In this document: positions 26,501 to 33,734 of the stretch, in pieces
Numbering within the stretch: position 1 is the first letter of the stretch
Layout: each line of letters opens with the position of its first letter
NCBI RefSeq assembly: GCF_900102005.1
Contig: NZ_LT627736.1
Span: 2,604,001 to 2,668,000, forward strand
DNA length: 64,000 nucleotides
Source of the DNA: Microbacterium sp. LKL04
GTDB lineage: Bacteria; Actinomycetota; Actinomycetes; Actinomycetales; Microbacteriaceae
Reading direction: 5' to 3'
Made by a program: the position numbers and the translations under genes
Notes under the pieces: generated by a model
Told to the model about the DNA's origin: nothing
What the model saw: only the letters and a program-made list of their open reading frames with translations
Databases searched by the model: none

Positions 26501-26523
26501 ACCGCCCCCGCACGGGGGGCGGT
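26501..26523 (-). promoter_or_regulatory. Hairpin in the permease leader, possible attenuator
   Basis: On the minus strand ACCGCCCCC and GGGGGCGGT (9-bp arms, 5-base loop) end about 11 bases before the AGGAGG ribosome binding site. The following TTCGCGTTTC is mildly T-rich. It could stop transcription early or mask nothing and simply be a 5' structure; no riboswitch class is recognised. Confidence 0.45.
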
Positions 26524-26615
26524 CGGCGACCTCGGGAGTGCCGGCCTCGCGGGAAGGGTGCCTCACAGTAGCACCGGAGATCACGCGCGCACGAGGGGCA
26601 TTCTGCGGCATCCGT

Positions 26616-27167
26616 TCAGGCGGTCCGGGGCGCCCGCCGTCGCGCCAGACGGGCCACTCCGGCCGCGCGCAACCGGTCGGCGAGGAGGATGCCGGCCCAC
26701 GTCCCCACGAGGCAGCTGACCGCGCAGAGCGCGATGAACAGCGCGACGAGTGGAGGGCTCATCGACCACAGGTCGAACGACTGCGCGGCGAGGATCGGAT
26801 ACGCGACGCCGACCGCCGCGCCGCCGGCGTAGTGGAGCCACGTCGCCCAGCGGCGGTACAGGGTCACGAAGAAGGGCAGCTCGGGGAACAGCGACCAGAA
26901 CACCGTGGTCGCGACCGCGGAGATCGTCCAGAACGGTGCGAGGACGAGACCCGAGATGACGCCGACGAGAAGCCCCGCGAACGGTCGGTTGAGCAGGCGC
27001 AAGGCGATGACGGCGGGCATGACCCAGAGCCCGGCGATCGCGACGCTCGCGAAAGGGATCGTGGCGAACAGGCCCAGCGACACCCACCATCCGACCGCGA
27101 GCACGATCCCCGAGGCGACGCCGATCGCGGCGCAGGTGAGCAGGTACGCGGTGGTGATCTTCCCCAT
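26616..27167 (-). CDS. ECF transporter substrate-binding (S) component, YkoE-like, copy 2
   Basis: A 183-residue membrane protein with about six hydrophobic segments. The pattern IAGLWVMPAVIALRLLNRPFAGLLVGVISGLVLAP resembles YkoE, the substrate-capturing subunit of YkoEDC-type energy-coupling-factor importers. The tail RLRAAGVARLARRRAPR is basic. The ATG follows the stop of the siderophore-interacting protein gene by one base, so it is the last gene of the ecfA-ecfT-SIP-S operon. YkoE itself is linked to thiamine precursors, but the iron-type context here argues for a different ligand. The ATG at 27167 begins the first helix; longer frames are overlapping coding of the neighbour. Confidence 0.75.
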   Translation of the reverse strand: MGKITTAYLLTCAAIGVASGIVLAVGWWVSLGLFATIPFASVAIAGLWVMPAVIALRLLNRPFAGLLVGVISGLVLAPFWTISAVATTVFWSLFPELPFFVTLYRRWATWLHYAGGAAVGVAYPILAAQSFDLWSMSPPLVALFIALCAVSCLVGTWAGILLADRLRAAGVARLARRRAPRTA

Positions 27168-27168
27168 G

Positions 27169-27990
27169 TCAGTGTCCCGTCGTCGAGCGCCAATATCCGA
27201 TGAAGCTGATCGCCGCCTTGTCGACGTCGTGAGCGACGAGGTGACGACGGGCGGAGGTCGGCAGGTGCTGCTCGCCGACGATGAAGTAGTGCGTGCCCGC
27301 CATGGGAGCGAGCCGCTCGAGCTCGGCGAGAGCGCTCCGGCCGGGCGCGGCATCCGCCTCCCGCACCAGCCAGCGGACCTCGACACCGGCAGGGGCGTCG
27401 ATCGGCAGGACGTCCGCCGCGGTCGGGGCCTCGACGATCGCGATGCCGGTGGCGGATGCCGGTAGCGAGGCGCAGATGCCGGCCACCGCCGGCGCGCCCG
27501 TCTCGTCGGCGACGAGCACGACGCGCTCCACCCCGCGCGCCGGGTTGAACCCGAGGCCCTCGTCGATGATCACGACGCTCTCGCCGGGCTGGGTGCGCTC
27601 GGCCCATCCCGAGGCCGGACCCGCGGCATCCCCGTCACCGTGCAGGACGAAGTCGACGTCGATCTCGGCGCCGCGGTCGGCGGATGCCGCGCGGTACGCC
27701 CGTACGGTGTAATTGCGCATCACGGGGCGGACGCCCTCGGGGATGCGCAGGAACCGGAGGTACCCCAGCAGCCCGTTCGCCTTGGCGGGGATGCGATCGA
27801 GCCCCTCCTCACCGCCGATGGGCAGGAACAGGCGGAACCACTGGTCGTATCCGCGGAAGGTGAATCGATCGATCTCGCCGCCGCCGAGGGTGACGCGCAT
27901 CCAGTGCGGAGCGATCCTCTCGGTCCGCACGACGGTGAGGTGCAGGAGCTCCTGCACCTCGGGTTTCACGAGTGCGCTAGCGCGGGCCAT
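27169..27990 (-). CDS. Siderophore-interacting protein, FAD-dependent ferric reductase
   Basis: A 273-residue cytoplasmic flavoprotein of the SIP/ViuB family, which reduces ferric siderophores to free Fe2+ inside the cell. The FAD-binding motif is MRNYTVRAYR (R-x-Y-T-x-R, about 94-103). FVLHGDGDAAGPASGWA and GESVVIIDEGLGFNPA precede the NAD(P)H-binding domain VVLVADETGAPAVAGICASLP. The C-terminus is KAAISFIGYWRSTTGH, close to the family end GYWR.G. The ATG at 27990 has AAAGG six bases upstream; an ATG two codons earlier touches that site and is less likely. It is embedded in an ECF transporter operon, which is unusual. Confidence 0.93.
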   Translation of the reverse strand: MARASALVKPEVQELLHLTVVRTERIAPHWMRVTLGGGEIDRFTFRGYDQWFRLFLPIGGEEGLDRIPAKANGLLGYLRFLRIPEGVRPVMRNYTVRAYRAASADRGAEIDVDFVLHGDGDAAGPASGWAERTQPGESVVIIDEGLGFNPARGVERVVLVADETGAPAVAGICASLPASATGIAIVEAPTAADVLPIDAPAGVEVRWLVREADAAPGRSALAELERLAPMAGTHYFIVGEQHLPTSARRHLVAHDVDKAAISFIGYWRSTTGH

Positions 27991-28003
27991 CGCCATCCTT
28001 TCG

Positions 28004-28810
28004 TCACAGGGTCCACGGGAAGAGGGCGATGAGCGCGGTCGCCGAGGCGATCCAGAAGACGGCGGTGAAGACGGTGTCACGCCGTCGCCAGGGCAGCAGG
28101 TGCCGTTCGGTGCGGTCGGGGTGCGCGCCGAAGGCGCGGGCGTCCATCGCGAGCGCCACACGCTCGGCGTGACGGATCGCGCCCGCCAGCAGCGGCACGA
28201 TGTAGCCCCACCAGCGGGCGATCGCCGCGAGGGGACCTCGGCCGACGTGGGCTCCGCGCACCCGGTGGGCCTGGCGGATGACCTCGAGCTCGTAGCCGAA
28301 GCGCGGCACGAAGCGGAACGCGGCGAGTGCCGTGTACCCGATGCGGTACGGCACGCGCAGCTGCTGCACCAGCGCGCGGACGAGGTCGGAGCCCGTCGTG
28401 GTGAGCCCTGCGATGAAGCCCAGGGCGAGGATCGCGGCGAGCCGCAGGCCCGTCGCCAGCCCGACCTCGATCGCGCCGAGGTACAGCGTCCAGTCACCGA
28501 CCGAGAGGACCGGCACGGCCTGATCTACCCGTCCCGGGTCGGCCCACAGTGACAGTGCCAAACCGATCACCGCCGCGCCGACGGGGACCGCGACGAACAG
28601 CAGCAGCGCGACGCGACCGGTGAGCCGCGCGCCCGTGAGCACGAGGACGTACGCCGACCCGAGGAAGACGGCCGGGGTGGCGAGGTCGCGCGTGAAGATG
28701 AGCAGCAGCATCGCCGGCAGCGGACCGGCGAGCTTGGCCAGCGGGCTCAATCGCGTGAGCCACGCGCCTGCGGGCGCCGCGACGGCGTAGGGGTCGATCG
28801 CGGTGGTCAT
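28004..28810 (-). CDS. ECF transporter transmembrane (T) component
   Basis: A 268-residue EcfT/CbiQ-family membrane coupling subunit. Hydrophobic helices fill the first half. The cytoplasmic coupling helices end in RQAHRVRGAHVGR (first Ala-Arg-Gly-type motif, about 184-196) and VALAMDARAFG (about 222-232, second motif), which dock onto the ATPase. Its ATG overlaps the stop of the double-ATPase gene by four bases, and the SIP gene follows 13 bases later. It would transmit ATP hydrolysis to the YkoE-like S subunits encoded on either side. Confidence 0.93.
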   Translation of the reverse strand: MTTAIDPYAVAAPAGAWLTRLSPLAKLAGPLPAMLLLIFTRDLATPAVFLGSAYVLVLTGARLTGRVALLLFVAVPVGAAVIGLALSLWADPGRVDQAVPVLSVGDWTLYLGAIEVGLATGLRLAAILALGFIAGLTTTGSDLVRALVQQLRVPYRIGYTALAAFRFVPRFGYELEVIRQAHRVRGAHVGRGPLAAIARWWGYIVPLLAGAIRHAERVALAMDARAFGAHPDRTERHLLPWRRRDTVFTAVFWIASATALIALFPWTL

Positions 28811-30588
28811 CCGGCCGCCGCCTCGAGATCGGCTAGTCGGTTGATCGTCCTGAGGGATGGATGCCGCGTCACGTCGCGCAGGGCCGCCGTGAGCGGCGGG
28901 GTGCGCAGTCCCGATCGGCGCAGCAGCGCCTCATCGGCGAAGACGTCCCGCGTGGGGGCGTCGGCGACGATGCGTCCGCCGTCGACGACGATCGTGCGGG
29001 TCGCGTACTCGGCGACGAGCTGCATGTCGTGGGTGACGACGAGGATCGTCGTGCCGTCCTGGTTCAGACCGCGGAGCAGGCGAAGCAGCTCGTCGGCGCG
29101 CGCGCGATCCTGTCCGAACGTCGGTTCGTCGAGCGCGAGGATCGGCGCGCCGCCGACGAGGGCCGTCCCCACGGACAGCCGCCGCTTCTGCCCGCCCGAG
29201 AGCAGGAACGGGTGGACGTCCGCCTTGTGCTCGAGGCCGAACCGCGTCAGAACCTCCATCGTCCGCTCGCGGACCTCATCGGCGGAGAGATGGCGGCCGC
29301 GCAGGCCGTGGGCCAGCTCGTCGAAGACGGTGGGGGCGATGAACTGATGCTCGGGATTCTGGAAGACGAATCCGACGCGCCGCGAGAGGTCGCGGAGCGG
29401 GGTGCGCGCGGCGTCCGCTCCCGCCACGCGGACGGCGCCTCGCGGCGGCGGGACGACCCCCGCGATCGCCTGCAGCAGGCTGGTCTTCCCCGCCCCGTTG
29501 GCTCCGACGACGGCGACGAACTCGCCTGGCGCGACCGTCAGGTCCACGTCGTGCAGCACCTCGCGCCGGCCGCGGCGGAGGGTGAGCCCGCGCACCTCGA
29601 CCGCCGGGTGCGCCGGATGCAGGTCCAGCGACGGGTTCGGTGCCCGTTCGGCCGCCTCCCGCGCGTCTGAACCTGCACTGGGTACGGGGGCGTCGACCTG
29701 CTCGAGGGCCTCGCGGAGTTCGGCGGCGGTCAGCGGCATCCGCTCGATCCGCCATCCGGCACGGCGCAGGGCGAGGGCGGCGAGGGTCGACACGGGCAGC
29801 CACACACCCATCGTGTGGAGTTGCTCGGCGCGCTCGCGGAGAACCTCGTCGACCGCGCCGTCGGCGACCGTCCGGCCCGCGGCGTCGAGGACGACGACCC
29901 GGTCGGCGAGCCCGACGGCGGCATCGAGGTTGTGCTCGACGAGGAGGATCGATCGGCCGTCGGCGACCACGGCGGTGAGCGCGTCGTAGACGTCCTCGAT
30001 GCCGGCCGGGTCGAGGTTGGCCGTGGGTTCGTCGAGGACGAGCAGATCGGAACCGAGGGCGAGTGCGCTCGCGATGGCGAGGCGCTGCTTCCCTCCGCCC
30101 GACAGGCGGTCGGGGTTCTCGTGACGCCTCTCCCACAGCCCCATCACCCGGAGCGCGTCCTCGGTGCGCGACAGCACGTCCTCGACCGGGAGCCGCAGGT
30201 TCTCGGGCCCGAAGGCGACGTCGTCGAGCAGCGAGCCGGTGATGAGCTGCGCGTCCGGGTCCTGGAAGACCATCCCCACGCGCGAGGCGAGCGTCGCCAC
30301 GGGTGTCGTCGTCGCGTCGAGGCCGGCGACCGACACCGTGCCGGTGAGCGCGGCCGGCACAGCTTGGGGGATCAGCCCGTTCAGGGCGAGGGCGAGGGTG
30401 GACTTCCCCGATCCGCTCGGTCCGAGCAGGAGCACGACTTCGCCCGCCGCGACATCGAACGAGACGGATGCCGGTGATGCCGAAATCGCTCCCTCGTGCA
30501 CGATCGCGAGATCCCGGACGTGCAGAAGCGCGGGCGGGGCTCCCGGGGCGAGCGGGGCTTCGGTGGCGCCGGAGTCGGCAGAGGTCAC
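28807..30588 (-). CDS. ECF transporter double ATPase (EcfA/YkoD type)
   Basis: A 593-residue fusion of two ABC ATPases. Domain 1 (about 22-255) has Walker A LLGPSGSGKST, signature LSGGGKQRLAI and Walker B LLVLDEPTANLD. Domain 2 (about 330-560) has VVGANGAGKTS, LSGGQKRRLSV and ILALDEPTFGQD. All catalytic elements look intact. The linker (about 300-325) contains a stretch matching an intergenic repeat (29660-29685). A DtxR/IdeR-like box lies at 30616-30634, upstream of the GTG start. This gene heads the operon ecfA-ecfT-SIP-S2; S1 lies 43 bases upstream. Confidence 0.93.
   Translation of the reverse strand: MTSADSGATEAPLAPGAPPALLHVRDLAIVHEGAISASPASVSFDVAAGEVVLLLGPSGSGKSTLALALNGLIPQAVPAALTGTVSVAGLDATTTPVATLASRVGMVFQDPDAQLITGSLLDDVAFGPENLRLPVEDVLSRTEDALRVMGLWERRHENPDRLSGGGKQRLAIASALALGSDLLVLDEPTANLDPAGIEDVYDALTAVVADGRSILLVEHNLDAAVGLADRVVVLDAAGRTVADGAVDEVLRERAEQLHTMGVWLPVSTLAALALRRAGWRIERMPLTAAELREALEQVDAPVPSAGSDAREAAERAPNPSLDLHPAHPAVEVRGLTLRRGRREVLHDVDLTVAPGEFVAVVGANGAGKTSLLQAIAGVVPPPRGAVRVAGADAARTPLRDLSRRVGFVFQNPEHQFIAPTVFDELAHGLRGRHLSADEVRERTMEVLTRFGLEHKADVHPFLLSGGQKRRLSVGTALVGGAPILALDEPTFGQDRARADELLRLLRGLNQDGTTILVVTHDMQLVAEYATRTIVVDGGRIVADAPTRDVFADEALLRRSGLRTPPLTAALRDVTRHPSLRTINRLADLEAAAG
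29660..29685 (-). repeat. Repeat fragment inside the ecfA linker
   Basis: On the minus strand this 26-base stretch agrees at 23 of 26 positions with the left arm of the intergenic palindrome at 41368-41393 (shared core AGTGCAGGTT then AGACGCGCG). It is translated in frame as part of the linker between the two ABC domains (PVPSAGSDAR). Confidence 0.55.
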
Positions 30589-30615
30589 GAGAGTCCAAAC
30601 GAGGAGGGGTGACTC

Positions 30616-30634
30616 CTAGGTTAGCCTGCCCTTA
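30616..30634. promoter_or_regulatory. DtxR/IdeR-like iron box upstream of ecfA
   Basis: CTAGGTTAGCCTGCCCTTA matches the known consensus TTAGGTTAGSCTAACCTAA at 15 of 19 positions, with a perfect left half. It lies 27 bases before the ecfA GTG and overlaps the end of the S1 gene. TAACCT within it on the minus strand could be the -10, so a bound repressor would block the promoter when iron is plentiful. Confidence 0.65.
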
Positions 30635-31186
30635 CCTGCTCCTGAGGGGCTGTCGCGCGACACCCGCCTGGCGCAGGCTCGAGCCCACGCCGAGGCCGGC
30701 GGCGGTCCACGCGACGGGCCCGAGGATCGAGAACACGAAGTAGGCGATCTGCGCCCAGGTGGGGAGGATCGTGAGGTCGGCGGCGAAGGCGACCGCAACG
30801 GCGACGACGACCCCGATGGCGACGGCCGAGACGTAGAAACGCCAGCGCCCCCAGGCGCGGTAGCGGGTGAGGGCGGCGACGCCCTCCTGGATCGCGCCGA
30901 ACAGGAGCGCCGTGGCGAGGAACCGGCCTATCCACGCCGGGTTCACGGCGCTCGCGACGAGGGCGGCGAGGACGTGCGTCGTCAGCGCGACCAGCGGCAT
31001 CCGGAAAACCTGCTGCGCGATGATGCCCGGCAGGACGTGGGAACCGAGGACGAGGCCGTACGCGTAGGGAGCCGCCGCGATCACGAACGGCGTGAGGATG
31101 CCGGCGACCCCGCCGAGCAGGCCCGTCGCCACTCCGAGTGCGGCGCAGACCAGCAGCACGCGCGTCGAGAGCAGGGTCCGGGTCAC
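30632..31186 (-). CDS. ECF transporter substrate-binding (S) component, YkoE-like, copy 1
   Basis: A 184-residue membrane protein with about six helices. AAPYAYGLVLGSHVLPGIIAQQVFRMPLVALTTHVLAALV and FGAIQEGVAALTRYRAWGRW follow the YkoE pattern (a helix pair, then an aromatic Arg-rich loop after the fourth helix). The GTG at 31186 is preceded by TAGCCT with a 7-base gap, so it probably has its own leaderless promoter, separate from the iron-box promoter of ecfA. It is 43 bases upstream of ecfA and could also read through. Having two different S subunits in one cluster suggests two ligands or a heteromeric substrate unit. Confidence 0.75.
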   Translation of the reverse strand: MTRTLLSTRVLLVCAALGVATGLLGGVAGILTPFVIAAAPYAYGLVLGSHVLPGIIAQQVFRMPLVALTTHVLAALVASAVNPAWIGRFLATALLFGAIQEGVAALTRYRAWGRWRFYVSAVAIGVVVAVAVAFAADLTILPTWAQIAYFVFSILGPVAWTAAGLGVGSSLRQAGVARQPLRSR

Positions 31187-31331
31187 GGGTCCAAGGCTAT
31201 CCGCGCGTGCGGAACCACTGGGCCGTGCAAAACCGCGGAACGGCGGCGGCCACAGTGTTCCCATAGCCTTGCCACCGGGGGCGCATCACCCCCTCCGCCA
31301 CGCTGGGATCCGACACCGAGGAGACCGCCCC

Positions 31332-32249
31332 GTGAACAGCCCCGAACCGACTCGCACACCCGACGGCCCCGCTTTCGAAGGCCGGTTGCTCGACCGGCCC
31401 GACGACGACGTCGTCGATCAGGGCGCCGCCTTCGACATCCGCACGCTCCTCACCCGCCGCGGCATGCTCGGCGCCGTCGGCATCGCCGCCGGAGCCGCCC
31501 TCCTCGCCGCGTGCACGCCGCGCGGGTCCGTGGCGCCGAGCTCGGCCGCCGCCTCGCCGGCCGCGACCCCCTCGGCGACGGCGACCGCCGGCGGCGCGGC
31601 CACCGCCCTGCCCTCCGGCGAGATCCCCGAGGAGACGGCCGGACCGTTCCCCGGCGACGGCTCGAACGGGCCCGATGTGCTCGAGGGCAGCGGAGTCGTG
31701 CGGAGCGACATCCGCGCCGATGTCGGCGGCGGTGACGCCGTCGACGGCGTGCCGCTCTCGTTCACGCTGCGCCTGACCGACATGGCGAACGGCGACCGTC
31801 CCTTCGCGGGGGTCGCCGTCTACGTGTGGCACTGCGACGCCGAGGGGCGGTACTCGATGTACACGGGCGGCGTCGAGGACCGCTCGTGGCTTCGCGGTGT
31901 CCAAGTGACGGATGCCGACGGCCAGGTCACGTTCACGTCGATCTTCCCCGGCTGCTACCCGGGCCGCTGGCCGCACATCCACTTCGAGGTCTACCCCGAC
32001 GCCGCATCGATCACGGACTCGGGGAATGCGATCGCGACCTCGCAGTTGGCGTTCCCGGAGTCCGCGGCGTCGGCCGTGTACGCGCGGGCGGGCTACGGGG
32101 ACTCGGCGAGCAACCTCGGCCGGCTCTCGCTCGCGTCGGACATGGTCTTCGGCGACGACGGCGGAGCGCTGCAACTCGCGACCATGACCGGGGATGTCGA
32201 TGCGGGGTACACGGCCTCGCTCGTCGTCCGGGTCGACACGGCGACCTGA
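31332..32249 (+). CDS. Exported intradiol-dioxygenase-like lipoprotein
   Basis: A 305-residue protein with a long N-terminus, then a twin-arginine-type signal LLTRRGMLGAVGIAAGAALLAAC ending in a lipobox Cys (about residue 60). An Ala/Ser/Thr spacer leads to a dioxygenase fold: ETAGPFPGDG, VAVYVWHCDAEGRYSMY (metal Tyr/His region), TSIFPGCYPGRWPHIHFEVY with the Tyr and His-x-His ligands. These are the ferric-iron ligands of intradiol catechol dioxygenases. Secreted members are of unclear substrate. GAGGAG lies before the GTG. It is divergent from the ECF cluster, with which it shares the intergenic region. Confidence 0.88.
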   Translation: MNSPEPTRTPDGPAFEGRLLDRPDDDVVDQGAAFDIRTLLTRRGMLGAVGIAAGAALLAACTPRGSVAPSSAAASPAATPSATATAGGAATALPSGEIPEETAGPFPGDGSNGPDVLEGSGVVRSDIRADVGGGDAVDGVPLSFTLRLTDMANGDRPFAGVAVYVWHCDAEGRYSMYTGGVEDRSWLRGVQVTDADGQVTFTSIFPGCYPGRWPHIHFEVYPDAASITDSGNAIATSQLAFPESAASAVYARAGYGDSASNLGRLSLASDMVFGDDGGALQLATMTGDVDAGYTASLVVRVDTAT

Positions 32250-32253
32250 GGCC

Positions 32254-33228
32254 TCAGAGCCGCCGGCGGCGTTTCGTGAGGCGGACGGTGGGCAGCGGTG
32301 GCGCCGGGATGCGCTCGTCGCCGTGGGTGACGACGTGCCCGAAGCGCGGGGAGTCCGCCTCCCACTCGTCCCGTGCGGCGACGATCTCGTCGTGACTGCG
32401 TCCGACGAAGTTCCACCACATGACGATGTCGCTCTCGAAGGGTTCGCCGCCCAGCACGAAGACCGTGACATCGGTCGGCGCCTCGATCTCGATGACCTCC
32501 CGCGCGAGGCCGAGGTAGAGCAGATCGTGGTCGCCGAGCTCGACCGACTCCTCGTCGGCGGCGTGGACGACGGGTGCGCCGTCGACACCCACGAGGGCGT
32601 GCTCCCACGCCGGGTTCAGCGGGATCCGCACGCGGGCCCCCGCGGGGAGGAACACCTCTGCGCCGACGATCGGCGTGTACATCGTCGCGGGCGAGTGGAT
32701 GCCGGCGAGCTCGCCGACCACGACGACCGCCGCCGCGCCGTCGCCCAGGTCCACGACGGGCAGGTCGGTGTGCCGCTCGAAGTCGGGCCCCCCGTGGCGG
32801 CGCGACTCGGGCAGCGCGACCCAGAGCTGCAGGGCGTCGGTGACGGCGGGCTCGTCGCCCATCGAGTACTCGGAGTGGGCGATGCCTGCGCCGCTGGTCA
32901 TGATGTTCAGCTGCCCGCGCTTGATGACGACGTCGGAGCCGATCGTGTCGCGGTGGCGGGTCTCGCCGGCGAACGGCCACGTGACCGTCTGCAGCCCGAT
33001 GTGCGGGTGGGGTTCGACGCGCATCGTCGTCACCTGCGGTCCGAACCGATCGAGGAAGCACCAGGCGCCGACCATCGGCAGCTCGCGCTGCGGCAGGGCA
33101 CGGTGCACCTGCATGCCGCGGACGCCGCCGAGCGGCACCTCGCGTGCGGTCAGCAGCAGCGCCCTCGGGCCGTCACAGGATGCCGGGGCGTCGACGGTCT
33201 CGGTCGGGTCGGCGTCGAGGCGGGTCAT
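32254..33228 (-). CDS. Pirin family protein (bicupin)
   Basis: A 324-residue double cupin. The pirin signature is clear: the metal-binding HPHIGLQTVTWPFAGETRHRD (two His separated in strand pairs, then His) and QLNIMTSGAGIAHSEY. Pirins bind a metal; some are quercetin dioxygenases, others act in redox or transcription. The actual role is unknown. GGAG lies eight bases before the ATG. The small GNAT gene ends three bases upstream, so they share an mRNA. It is convergent with the dioxygenase-like gene. Confidence 0.92.
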   Translation of the reverse strand: MTRLDADPTETVDAPASCDGPRALLLTAREVPLGGVRGMQVHRALPQRELPMVGAWCFLDRFGPQVTTMRVEPHPHIGLQTVTWPFAGETRHRDTIGSDVVIKRGQLNIMTSGAGIAHSEYSMGDEPAVTDALQLWVALPESRRHGGPDFERHTDLPVVDLGDGAAAVVVVGELAGIHSPATMYTPIVGAEVFLPAGARVRIPLNPAWEHALVGVDGAPVVHAADEESVELGDHDLLYLGLAREVIEIEAPTDVTVFVLGGEPFESDIVMWWNFVGRSHDEIVAARDEWEADSPRFGHVVTHGDERIPAPPLPTVRLTKRRRRL

Positions 33229-33231
33229 CGT

Positions 33232-33540
33232 TCACTCCGCGTCGGGAGAGGCGACCGTGAGGCCGGGGACGTCGTGCTCCGCGAGGTAGCCCGCGACGAA
33301 CGGGCACTGCGGGACGACCTCGTCGCCACGGCGGGCGAGGTCGGCGAGCGCGTCGGCGACGAGGGTCGAGCCGAGGCCCTGGCCCTTGTAGGCGGGGTCG
33401 ATCTTGGTGTGGGGCATCACGGTGCGACCGGCGTCGTCGACGGTGAAGAGGGTGTAGCCGGCCACGGCTCCGTCGACGTGGATCTCGTAGCGGTTCTTCT
33501 CGTCGTTGCGCGTGACCGTCAGTGCGGCGTCGTGTGCCAC
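33232..33540 (-). CDS. Small GNAT acetyltransferase (YidJ type)
   Basis: A 102-residue minimal GNAT of the 'N-acetyltransferase, GCN5-like' type: short strands NRYEIHVDGAVAGYTLF, then acetyl-CoA loop KIDPAYKGQGLGSTLVADALA and the closing CPFVAGYL. Such proteins often acetylate small molecules or protein termini, with no known substrate here. The GTG at 33540 has GAGGGAG upstream and gives the family length; a longer in-frame start (33744) would overlap the cstA promoter region and is not conserved. First gene of a two-gene unit with pirin. Confidence 0.85.
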   Translation of the reverse strand: MAHDAALTVTRNDEKNRYEIHVDGAVAGYTLFTVDDAGRTVMPHTKIDPAYKGQGLGSTLVADALADLARRGDEVVPQCPFVAGYLAEHDVPGLTVASPDAE

Positions 33541-33617
33541 GGGGACTCCCTCTGTCGTGTGGGTCAACCGTAAGCGTCTCGAACGTCTCGCCGCCAGGAC
33601 TGGACATCCGCACCGCC

Positions 33618-33650
33618 GCCGTTCGTCGCGCCGGTGACGCCGCTCGTCGC
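33618..33650 (+). promoter_or_regulatory. 21-bp-spaced direct repeat before cstA, candidate LytTR site
   Basis: GCCGTTCGTCGC (33618-33629) and GCCGCTCGTCGC (33639-33650) agree at 11 of 12 positions and start exactly 21 bp apart, the spacing used by LytTR response regulators. A LytTR regulator gene lies 3.8 kb downstream. The GC-rich background weakens the case. Confidence 0.35.
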
Positions 33651-33734
33651 AGCACCCCACGAGCGAGCCGGGGGAGGCGGCATCCGTTTTCCTACCCTGA
33701 CGTGTACGCAAAGACGCGCCCGAAGGAGTCGCCC

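Noticed and set aside
31193..31270. Inverted repeat AAGGCTAT ... ATAGCCTT between S1 and the dioxygenase-like gene
   Set aside because: Explained by two divergent TAGCCT -10 boxes, one for each gene, rather than by an operator.
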